From Wuchereria bancrofti (Eukaryota > Nematoda > Chromadorea > Rhabditida > Onchocercidae): DNA of 64,000 nt. Below, piece by piece: positions 11,301 to 24,127 of the stretch (position 1 is its first letter; each line of letters opens with the position of its first letter). The translations under genes and the position numbers were made by a program. The notes beneath the pieces are model-generated. The model was given only the letters and a program-made list of their open reading frames with translations, did not search any database and had not been told where the DNA came from. Location of the stretch: positions 9,731,334-9,795,333 of the forward strand of contig SSBO01000001.1 of the NCBI GenBank assembly GCA_005281725.1, in the 5' to 3' direction.

Positions 11301-14300
11301 TGATGAGATTATCCATCTTGTGTGGATTATTCTTTACCTGTTTTTCCGTTACATAATTCAGATTTACAAGTTCTGCATAACATTCCTTCAATATTTACTC
11401 GATCGCATGTGGCTGCACAACCTTTTCGTAAACCTGTGAATTTTATTCAAATTTATTTAATTTATTCAAAAAAATTTTGATAAATACATATCAGCTTCAG
11501 TAGCATATAGACTTAAATTTGAGGAATGTTTTCTTTTTTTTTTTCACTTTGAACTTTGTTAAATATGAGAAAGGTAAAAGAATTTTCACTGTAGTATCTA
11601 CGGAGTTAAGCTGCTTTGTCTTCAAACACTATTTTATCAATTTTTACACAACTGAATCAGTAAATTTAGCTTTATGTTAAATTCAAAAAAATTTTAGAAA
11701 CCGTTTAGTTTTGTATCATAATTTTGAGCAACAGTATAACATTCATTATTTGGGGGACATAATTGTTGTCGTGGATTAGCGCAATCCATAGGATCATCAC
11801 AACTGTAACATTTGAGACATTCTCCTGAAATTTACGCCGAAGTTCTATATAATAATTTGAACCACTGATAGTTTGATTGTATTTAAAATACATTGACGGA
11901 TATAAAATATTTAGTAAGAGATAATGTAAACGATAAATATGAAAATGAATTTAACAGCAAAAATATAAAATGATTATCTGTTCTAACTTGTAAGATAAAT
12001 TGTGAGATAAATAACAGAAGGTAGTTGTCGTATGATATTTAAATGAGTTAACCACTTGAATATATGAATAATTAATCACTTTGATTTTTTTCGATATTTA
12101 GAAAGTTCTGGAGTAAGGTACAATCAAGTTTAAGTTTAAGTTACGCTTACGTTAGCAATTAATGATTTAAGTTAGTGACTAAGCAAGCAATTCAAGTTAT
12201 TGATTAAAAATTAGCATTGAAGTATATCTTGGAATGAATCTATTTCTGAGAGTATTTCCTGCTTTCTTTTAATTTGATAATCTTCGCTATTACCTTATCT
12301 AGATTTTTGATTATTTTTAGTATATTGATAAAGACCATTTAACGAATTTTTTACCATTTATGAGTGAAAAAGAATGAAAAAATAAATAAACATAGCCAAA
12401 AATTAGTAGTAAACAAACCATATTTAAAGTAGGTTGATACTATAAGTAGGCAGAATACAGAATGCATTAATGAAGGTAATTTCATGAATCTTACGCCTGC
12501 GCTGATTTATTAATTTATTTCCTATTCGTTTGTCTGTTTGGTAAAATTGATGAAGCAATGTCGTGTTGGAATTGAAAGTTAAGCCTGGAATTAAAATGTA
12601 ACTAAAGCTTGTAGTAAATGCTTCCATGATTTTAAGGATCAAATCAACAAGCAGTTCAAATCATAAAAATATTCCAAATGCTAGTCGGGTTTTCAAAATA
12701 TTAAAGACAATTTTATATCGTATTATTATTTTAAATTGCATTACTTAGTTACTTAATTGGAAATCTCAGTTTTATGCTAATAGCAAATCATTTTTTCTTT
12801 TAAATGAATTGTAGAAAATATTTTGAAAAACGCAATAATTAAAGACTTCAAATTTGAAGCACTTATAAAATCTAGGCAATTTTACTCCTTTGTTTGAATA
12901 GATTTCTCGAAATGAAAGCATTTGTTTCGACTTGCTATATTAGTGACATGCAAACTATTAGCCTTTCAGAGAATATCTTGGCTTATGAATTTTTATAATC
13001 GTTTAGTAAATCTAAAATTGAGCTTTTATTTCTTCTCCTATTGCTTAAATAGGCTATTTTATTATGTATTAAATATTGATCAAATTTTTTGTTTCACCTG
13101 TAATATCTTCGTAATACTCGTATTATACGTAAAATTCTTTACTTCTTCTGTTATAATTTTAAAATTCTTTGTTATGTTTTTATTACATTGTTACAACTGT
13201 TAGGTTTCAATCACTATTATACAAAATGAATTAGGACAGTAAAATTTGAGCAGGTGAGAGAAATCGCTAAAGCGTATGTGAAATATTTATGAGACAACAA
13301 TATTGGATTTATTGGTCATTAACCTATCCCTACAACCGATATGAATCATTTGTGTTGGTAAGAAATCAATTATCATTCATATAAAATGAATCATTGATAA
13401 GTTAGTATTAGGTTTAGTACTACCAATTATGGTTTTTCTTTTTTTTTTTTTTTGGGTTAAAATTAAATAATTGGAGAATGAATTGATTTTTTAATGAATT
13501 ACAGTCTAAATCTATTTATATTTTCTTTGTTTGATTTTTTTTTTTAAGGAGATTTAAAGAAAGCGAATATAATTAGTGTTTTTATAATTAGAAGCAGTTG
13601 TTATTGAAGAAGATTGTAAATAGTGCTTATGCGTTAACATACCGACGGATTATCCTCCTTAAAAAAAAAAAAAAAAAAAGGGAAAGACAGGAAATAAAAA
13701 AGGAGCGGAGGAACTAGTACTTTCGGAAATGTTTGCATGAAGCTTTTGAATTTGTTGTGATAAGCTAAGGAATTGATTTGATTGCTAAAATTGGCTGGCA
13801 AAATATAGAGAAACATAAACAAATATTGAAAAATAAAAAAGAAATTAAAAATTTGGGGTTGATGTTGAGAAAACAAAAAAGAAAAAAAACATTTAAGGGG
13901 TGATGATAGAGAGAAAGAAAAAAGGGAGAGTACGAGAGAAAGAGAGAGGGAAAGAGAGAGAAATGTACTAGTGAGAAAAATAATTTTTTTTTTTTTCTTT
14001 TTCTAGCTTTAGAAATGAATGTGAGAATGAATAAGTGCAGCGAGTGTTCAGCACTTCTTTTTTTCTCTTTCTTTTTTTTTTTTTTTCCTGTGCTTCTAAT
14101 CAAAAAATTTCACGAGAATTGCTGCTTTTATTGATGAAAATGGTTGGTTATTACTAGTTTAAAAAATTAATCATTGCTAAATATTTTAACTTAAATTTAA
14201 ACATTTGTTTATGTTATTGTGCTCTTTTAATCATCATTTTCATTTTGACTGATGAAAATTTGTAAAAGATTGAAATAATTTATGCGTATAAATCAAGTAA

Positions 14301-14996
14301 TTAATAAGCTGTAGTAGATAAGTTAAAAGAGTTAAGTATTTATTGAAGATATTTTTCAATTGAAAATAACAACAAATTATACTACTTATTGGTTATTTAC
14401 TACTTATTTTAGACAACAAATTATTGGATGTTTGCAAATTACAAGTTTGTTTATTATTTTAAAATTAAATTCTGAAATTAACACTTATTTAAACTAAATA
14501 TTACAATAGAAAAGAAGAGAAAAAAAAAATGGAAGTATTATGATTGACTGAAAATGAAGAGCTATGCAGTTCAAGAGAAATAAATAAAGTTGAGTTTTTT
14601 CTTTTTTTTTTTTTCTAAGGTGAAGAAAGGAAGACGAGAATGTGTTTGTAGCACGTGATTCGAAGAAATTATTGATAGAAAGATATGGAAAACAAATATT
14701 TGATGTTTATACTGTGTATCAATCGATAATTGTTGTTTCATTATGGAAATGCTAACGTTTTGTTAATTAGTATGAATATGAAGAGATATGAGAATTAGGA
14801 GAAGAGTAAATTGTTCTGATCAAGATGACGTTAATGATGAATTAATATTGAATTTTTTTTTTCATCATAATTAAATAAAATATATGTTGTATTTTGATAT
14901 TAATGCATAATTATCATTTTGATTATTAATCATTATAATTAGACTTACTTTTTTTTTGTAAAAAAAAAAAAGATTGTAACTTAGTGAGTAAGGAAT

Positions 14997-15032
<36 letters not shown>

Positions 15033-18000
15033 ATGTGTTTTAAACTATTGCTTTCTCATTATTATTTATGATATTTCATATCATATTTCTATTTATTTTA
15101 GGCATATATTTATGCATGCATATGCAATATTTACGTGCACTATGTTTATTATCGGAAGCATCTCTGTTAATTTCAAAAATTTTTTAGATTTATTTAAAGG
15201 AGAGATGCTTTTTGACTATATGACTGTTAAATTTATTGCTAACAGATTTCTTCTTTTTTTTTTTCTCTCTGCTTTATCCTTACATTATTTTCTTCAATTT
15301 ATATATTTTAATAATTACCATTTAGGTTCACAGTTAGTTATGCTTTTACATCCTGTAATTTATGTAAATGAAGATCGATTTGTACATATGTATGCATGTA
15401 TGTTTTTTTTTTCATTTTTTTTTTTTTTTTAAATCTAAAAAATTTAAAAAGAAATGTTTGGAGGATGAAGTTTAGTGATGTTACTGATGAAGGTAGTGAT
15501 GATGAGAAGTTTCTCTGGTTACATACAATTCTTTGCATATCATTTCCCTCTTCTCCTCTCTTAACTTTAAAGTTGTTTACTTTTGAAATTACTTGTTGTG
15601 TGCTATATATATACATTTGTGAAGCTGTTTTAATATAATTGATGGTATTGCTTGTTTAATTATACTAACATCATGACATACATCATTTTTACTGATTTTA
15701 ACAACGCTTTTAAATTGCGCAAGAAATTATTTTTTTTTTTCATCAAAATGAAAATTACACTTCCAGTTATAAATTACATAAATTTTCATTTGTACAAGTT
15801 AATGAATCAGGAAATTCATGATTTCAAAATTGTTATTGAAGCTATTTTTATTAAGTTTAATGCTGTGCTTTTTTTTTCAGTTCATTTTCTGTGTTATATG
15901 CTAGCTTTTTATTGACATATGACACAGAAAGTTTAGACTATTAATTAGGCAACTTATTATCAACAATTTAATTCTAATTATTCAGATCATTGCGGCGTAA
16001 TTTTGGTATCATTCGTTTTATATTAAGTTTGATATTTTGTCTGCAATTTATCATTACCCAAATTTACCTAAATTTTCTTTTCACAGGTTTTTTTTTTGAT
16101 ATTTATGGACTTTCTTCATTGTATTCTTCTGAAAAAGAATTTTTTACAAATTAAGATGATTTACTAATTCTGGAAAATCTTTGCTATCTTAAAAACATTT
16201 ATGGATGTATGAGAAAAGTAATATTTAATTTTACTTCTATTATTTTCAGTATGACGAGATGATCTTTGATCAAATCATATTTTATTTTATTTACTGGTCG
16301 TATTTTCCCATTTGCTTTTATTCTTTTCATATAAATTTCGAAAAAAATTTCTGATTCTTATCATTTTTATCAAAAGTGCTTATTGTGTATAAATTCATGC
16401 CTATTTCTTGATCTTAATAGTTTTACTGAATTGTGCACTCCCTAAAGTTGCATTTGAGCTGCTTTATCGGTTACAGGTATTTAAAATCTGATCTAATCTT
16501 GATTTTTATCAAATTTTACATCACATGAACAGTTTTTTTTTTGGTTGTTAAAAGGTTTATGTTTATAATCTTCCTTTCTTATTCGTCTTATACTCGCTTG
16601 AGTTGGAAGTTTAAAATACTGAATGAATCACAAACTCCTTTAATTGAAATATTGAAGTATTCATTGATGTTTGATCCTGATTTCCATTATTTTCTGGTAT
16701 ATAGAAAAGTCTTTTTATGTGTTGATTAACCAGTCAGAACGTTTACTGCAAATGAATTTGTTAAGTTCCAAAAATTGAAAATATCTTTTCGACTGTGAAA
16801 TGGCATAATTCTAGTTGTTGCTGATTTGTTGCTGATATCAATTGATCTTAGTATGACAAATTTGCTTATTTGATTGTATTCCTATATAAAATTATTTGTA
16901 AATTATTCCTAATTAATAATATAAAATTAAAAAAAATTTAAAAACTATTATAGAAGATGTAATTTTTCAAATTTTAAATAATATGAAAATTTCTTTAAAT
17001 ATAATTCCATTATGTTGCATTATTTCAAGTTTCTTGACTCAGAAATTAATTTCTAAGCTTATCACTTCTTTTTATATCATTCATATCTGTAATGGATTTA
17101 AAAAAAAAAAAAAAAAAAAAGTGTACACTGTGATTAGTACTGTAATGAATTGTTGCTTTTTCTAAATGCTATTGGCTTTTTAAAGCTAATATTTTGTTAT
17201 GTATGAAATTGTAGCTGCTGATTCGATTGATGTATAATTTTGTACAAGGCATAATGCAAAGGCTTAACAACATTCTTGTGTAATTGTTGCTGAGTTTAGA
17301 GATTAATTTTTTTTTTTTTTTTTTTTAAATGAAAAGATGTGTATTTGTCTTTTAGTGGAAGAAATGAGTATGGCCATTATATTTATTTGATGAATTTGTT
17401 AACAAGTGCTCATTGATCTATTCTCATATATATGTATATTACGCTTCTTTTTTTTTTCTTCCAGAAAGAGGAAAGCAGCAACGTACAATAACGGCGTTTA
17501 TTAAAGAAGCTGCTGCTACGTCACGTGCACGCGAACTTCTGGAGAAGTATACCGAAGCGGTTAGTTTATTTCTTTTCTTTTTTTTTTCTGCATTTTAAAG
17601 TTGTATTATAATATTCATTTTGCTTTCTTATCAGCCATTTATTTATGAGATAATATAGAAAAATTTTCTCTTGTTCAAAATTTTTGTAAAATTTTGTCAC
17701 AAGTAATCAAAGTTATTTTTTTATTGTTTATAAACGTAAAATTTGAGTGAAATTTAACAGATTTATGGATTGTAAAAATTTTTTGTCATTATTTAGTAAA
17801 GAAGAATATAATTCAAAATTTAACTGATCTGTTTGAGCATGCTGAAAACTTTCCTGTATATAGTTAGGATAATACGATGACATGAAAGAATAAATAATAA
17901 ACGAATTATTTCTTTTACTGAACTAACAAAATCTTCTACTTATTTAACGAGCAAAAAATTCACATAAAGTTTTCATTATTTAATTTTATTTTTGATTATA

Positions 18001-21000
18001 ATAATTATTGCTATAAATAGATTGATTACATAATTGCTAATTTCGATTTGATAGCAAATTGAGGATATATCTCGTTGGATTGTTTACAGATTCATTTATG
18101 ATTAGGAATTATTGAATGGATAAATTAAACTTCTCTCTTTTTTTCATTTTTTTTCTTTTCTTACACAAAACTTGAAATATTTTATGTTTCGTTAGAACAT
18201 CTCTAAAATTGATCCGTCTGATTGTTTTTTTTTTTATCTGTCTGCTTGCTTGCTTCTTAAAATTTTCGACCTCTTTGAAATTTGCTAGTTAATATTAGTA
18301 ATTGTGCTGTTATGTAATTGCCTTTTTATTCCAGAAATTTCTTTCTTCAGCTAACTTTGAATCAGTTCAGTTGGATTAGCATTATATTTATTTATTTTTT
18401 GCAAAATTTGATTTAACTTTTTTATGAAATACAAGTTGCATTTAATAGGAATGAATACAAAAAAATAACAAGTGTATTATGTGCTTATCCTTATTAATGA
18501 TTGGACATAGCAATTTCATTATAAAGTTATATTTGATAATGTTAATAATTTAATTATAACATTCAGTATATTTGATAATGTTAATTTAATTATTACATTC
18601 AATAAGAAATAGTCGAATGCATGACGAAATATAAAATGTGATAATTTGTTTATGCTGTTTTGAACTTATTTTCTTAGCATACATAGCTTGCAAAGTTGCT
18701 TTGCTCTTCATATTGCGCAATTGTTATCGTTATCAAATAGATGACTAGAACCAAATGAATTACAGAAATATATTTGCAACATTTATTTTTGATGTTTTTT
18801 TTTTTTTTTGTCTTTCATCATTTAATATCCATCTGTTGCTGTAATTTTTGCTCATCTAGATTTTAAATCAATTAATTATCAGTGCTGCTTAAAGCTTATA
18901 AACAAGTTTATATTAATGATAATTATCAGGATTACTGTATGTACGTTAAATTTAATTAACTGGTGGTAACATTGTTTCAGGAAAATTGGGAATCACATCT
19001 AACATCAAAACATACCAAATATGGAAATAGTAATGCAAGTAATGATCACAACAGCAAAAATTTCGTCAGAATTAATTTGACATCAAATAGACCGTCCAAA
19101 ATTGCAGTTGAACAAAAAATTATCCATGCAGTGACTAATGGTAATACCATAAACACTAATAGTAACTGTACTTTGGGTGACATCTCACGTGCAACGCAAA
19201 CAGTCGATAAGTCATCTGGTACTGTTGTGAATTTCAAGTAAGCTTTGTTGAATTTGAAATAAAAATAGATGTGTGTATAATTATTGTTCATAAAAGAATA
19301 TGTGTTAAACTTTATAGTAGTAAGTAGTAAAGGGAGGTTAAAGGTCAGTGATTATGTTTTTTTTTTTCTTCCTCTCTCTCGATAATGTATTGATTTGTTA
19401 TAGTGAGTTAAAACTTTATAGTAGTAAATAGTAAAGGAAGGTTAAAGGTCAGTGATTATGTTTTTTTTTTCTCCCTCTCTCTCGATAATGTATTGATTTG
19501 TTATAGTGAGTTAAATTCTGTATCATCAGTTGGAAATGGATACTTGGATACGAACAAAATAGCGTACATTGATGAGGATGAACGTGTAACTGATTCCTAT
19601 CGGTAAGTTTATTGTTAAGTGGAATATTTTCAAAAAAAAAAAAAAAATGGTAATAATTTATCATATTAATAACGTATTGCATTTTCTTGAATTTTGAGTT
19701 TCAATTCTGGAATAAAAATATTTTAAGCTTGTTAGAAATTCAAATTTATCTTCAGCCCTTTAAATATGCATATTGGAGAGAATCAAAGTGGGCATATGAA
19801 TGGTGGTGGTTTCAAGAATATTTATACACGAGGCAATTCAGTCCGAGAGGTAATTAATTTGTTTTTGTGCTTTCATTTTTTCAGAAATAAAAATTTTGTG
19901 AGAGATTCAAGTGAAAGACGAGGTAAAGTACTTCGCAGTTTGCTATACTAAATTAATTGTAACAAATTATAATGAATTGATTGCTTTTGGTTCATGGCAC
20001 CGCTTAGCAGTGCATGCCGAAAGCAAATTCTACTGTGAAATCTAAATTCTTCTTTCAGTTTTAATTCATTTAAAAATAACCAATCCAATAAACATGAAAG
20101 GAAAAAAAAAATTTTTTTTTTCTCAAATAGAATAGCTCAAATTAAGTTTAATTACGATCATTTTCCAAAATTTAAATTCAGCATTTTATGATGTTAAAAA
20201 CACGATTTGTGGTTAGGAAAAGGGGAAGGGGACGGTTTGGTTAATATAAAATTGGTTTTTAAAACAAGTGCTACTAATTTTTTGCTCGCTTCATAACTCC
20301 ATGCTGGAATTCCAGATTATTTTGCTTTTTATTTGTTTATTTATTTATTTTGTTATTTTTATTCAAAAAGACAATAAAATTATTCCAAACTTTTATAATC
20401 TTTAATAATGCATTCTTATTGTCTGTCCTAGTATTTGACCTACAAATGATTGAGTTGAAATGATGCAAGAAAAACCTTTGTGATCGTACTGCAATATTTG
20501 ATGATTGTTTTAGTAATATATGTATAACTGAATAGAGTAATGTTGGGTAAGCTAGTTATTGCGGTAGTTCAAAAGTTTAAATTGTTGTGAAATTTTTCTA
20601 CTGAAATGTTTCTTCTTGTTCAATTAATTTTCTTTTCTGAAATCAAATGAATTTGAAATTGTTCGTATGAATTTTTTCAATCCTAAATCACTACCAGCTT
20701 TATAATTCTTTAACCAGTTCCGTAGTTTTTAGTATTTCTTTATTGGTGATGATGAAAATTCTTCTGGTAAAGTTTTACCATTTTTTTGCATTGTTAAGTG
20801 TAGTAAAACTTTTATTAAATTACATTTTACTAATAAAAAAAAAAACAGATGAAAAAAAAAAACTGAATTCCACCGTTTTTTTTTTGTTTTTTTTTTGTTA
20901 ATATATTGATGCGTTAGGACGATCTCGCTTTGTGCATCTGAAAATATCGGATCATTTTGTAATTTGTGATTACACTGTTGTGAAGAGATAAGTTGAGTAA

Positions 21001-24000
21001 TATGACTTAGCAGGTGGTCAATGTCTGATGTTATTAATAAGCGTTATAATGATACTAATTTGACCCCTGCAGATTTATTTCAATTGAGTTAAGCATAATT
21101 TGTTTGTATTGCATCATTTTTCGTAATATATTGCGTCAATTTTAACAATCATCAAATATTGCAATACGATCAACATTATCTGATCGATTGTTTTGTTTGT
21201 TTGTTTGTTTTTTTTTTTTTTTTTTTAATTGAAGTATATCACTTTCAGTCATTTACGAGATCTTTTGAATCCGAAATTTTCCCACTTTTTTTTTAAGTTG
21301 TATGGATCAAGATCGAATTTCTTTTTTCTTTTGTTAAATATATATATACCCTGAGTAGAGATCAATGAGAAATTATGTTACAGATTCGAGCATTAAATGA
21401 TAGCGATGACGATGAAGTAATGGTAAACATCATGTCGAAAGTTTCAAAAAAGGAAATCGAAAATGTTTCAACTGTTGAAGCAACTATTGCAGATGATAGA
21501 ATACCGAAAAGTATTGAAGTTAGTGCAACTACTGATGCTCAAGGAAAGCATGATGATGTTAGTAGCATAATTTAATTAAATTGTATTTAAACATAAGAGA
21601 ATAATGATAGGAGAAGAAGTAGAAGGATGATTGATTGCGCTTGTTTTATTTTATTGGGAGAATAATTTAAAGGATTGCAAATCAGGATTGAAAATGAAAT
21701 GAAAGATGGAAGAAATAGGAGAAAAAGAGAAATAAATAGCTGTAAAATCTTTTTCTTATTCTTTATTCATTCATTCATTCATTTATACACGGATGCATGA
21801 TGATAATATTAGAAGGTAATATTTTTGAAAGCAAAACAAAGACTAATTAATTCTCTAGTGTTTTGTTGTTTAAAAAAAATTTTTTTGCTATTATTGCAGA
21901 ATCCATTTGCTTATTCAGCGGGACAATTACGTTTACATGGAAATCGAGTTGGCACCTATGATATGCAAAAATCTCGTGCATTAGGAGTAAAAAGGGATGT
22001 TTTAGCAGCTGATGGTGAGTATGTTTATAAACGGATATGTTAGTTCAATTTTCTGTGTTTGTCTTGTCCATGTTCATTCTTTGAAATTTTTGCTTTTCTT
22101 TTTTCAAAATTTATTCATTGCATGCATACAGAAAAATCACTTCTTAGTTTGGAAAAATTTTTTCACTATATTTAATTATTTGAATATTCATTGATTTAAA
22201 ATATGATATGATATAGCAGATTATTTCCAATTATTGTTAGATAATTGCTAAATTTTAATTATAATGAAAATATAACTATTTATTAAAATTGCTATTGTTT
22301 AAAGTTGGAATCAATATGTTGATTTATGGAATTGTTACGAAATGACCAATTTGTATACTTTTTTTTCTTTTTTTTTATCTTGATTTCATTTACAATGGTA
22401 AAACATCATAACGATGTGTTTGTATTGATTAATTTGTGAATATTTTTTGTTAGATTGATGATTAAATTTAGCGTTTAGTAATATAAATGAATTAATGGCA
22501 TTAATTTATCTGAATCAGTAAAAAAAAAAAAAATATTTTAATCTAGCATACATACACACTAACACATTAGTCATTTTTTGGATGCGGTCGTATTGGAAAA
22601 AATCTGACCAGCTAATATGTTTGTTCTATTTTCATCATAAATAAAACTTCTATTTTATTTTTTCATATTTGTTAAAGTAACCATTATTTTTAATGATGTA
22701 TAGCAACCTGTGATTGTTTATAAATAGATTATGAAAATTTTTTTTTTTTATTTCTTTCCTAAAGCTTCTTTTTACTTTTTCATTCTCATCTATATATTTT
22801 TTTTCCTTCTTATTCATCTTTCTTTATTATAATATTCATAAGTATAGCATAAATTGTGTATTTTATTCAGTTTATAATATCATGCAACTCTTCTAACTCT
22901 ATTTTTCTATTTTTATTTTACCTATGTTATCAATGAAACTATCTATTACTTTTCTTTTTTTTTAATGTTTTTTTCTTTTTTTTTTTTCATCTTCTCATCA
23001 ATTTGAATAAAGTAAAAAATATGGTGGTGTAGTTGATTTTTTTTATGTTTGAACAAGAAGCAAGGATACATTGTTTATAGTTAAGCATTTTGAGAACTAT
23101 TTTCTTATTCTTATTTTTTTTTTTTATTTTCTTTTGTGATTATTAATGATAAAAAAATTAATGATTATTAATGAATAACATTTAGAATTTTAGTACTACT
23201 TTGCAAGTATTAATTTATTGTAAGGTTAAGTGTAACTTGTAATGGATAGTTTTTCATGTTTTATGAATTATCTAATTTCATCATAATTATTATATGTTAA
23301 TATATCATATTTTTTTTTTTTTTGCTTTAATTGTTATTTTGTGTTGATATGAAAAACTAACATTTTCTTGTATTAACTGCTAATAATCTGTGGAATGTTT
23401 TTTGCTTATTCAAAAAATCAAAAAAAATTTTTAAGAATGGGTTTTTCGATCTTATTAAGGGTTAGGTTTAAAGTTCTGCTCAGAAAAAAAAGGTGTACGA
23501 AAACAAGTTCTGGGAGTTAAATGGTGCCGAACTTTCAACTTTTTTTTTTTTTGCATGAAAAGATAGGATTGATTTATTTCTTCGTCAATATCAAAATGAT
23601 TCTAAAATTCACTCCTGAAAATATAAGAATTTAATTCTGTTCTGATTTTATTAAGAATAATAAGTGATTACATGGTCATTCATTTATAATAATTTCCTTC
23701 TAAAATCTTAGAAAAAAGTATGTTGATAATTCTGTTAGTATAAATAGTACGTTAGTGTTTCAATTTGAAAAGTTTTATATGAAAGTGTGTTATGTGTTGT
23801 TGTCTAATGTTGTGTAGCAAATTTTAATTTTCATTTTTCTTCTTTCATTTGCCTATTAAATTTATGCATGAATGAACATTACAATTCCACTGATTTTTTT
23901 TTTTCCTTTTATCAATTTATTTTAGTTTGACAAAATTTTATAATAATTGCAGTGAGCTTGATACCGGATAATACATCCAATTCGATATTAGCACGAGATT

Positions 24001-24087
24001 TGATACCGGCACACTTTGATGGACGTGAAACTTACGCTAGAGGACTTTTGGATCCAACGGAAGATACTCGCCTTGTTAGTTCACTTT

Positions 24088-24127
<40 letters not shown>

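Noticed and set aside
12424..12642. - strand frame of 72 codons just upstream of the Ly6 gene
   Set aside because: Not needed: a true signal-peptide exon with correct phase exists at 12355-12421, and this frame has no signal peptide or matching donor.
13634..14103. Hydrophobic - strand frames (Phe/Leu/Ser-rich)
   Set aside because: Arise from A/G-rich low-complexity DNA; no splice or family support.
15112..15915. Four overlapping + and - strand frames of 80-106 codons
   Set aside because: AT-rich intron sequence with Phe/Ile/Lys-dominated translations and no conserved motif.
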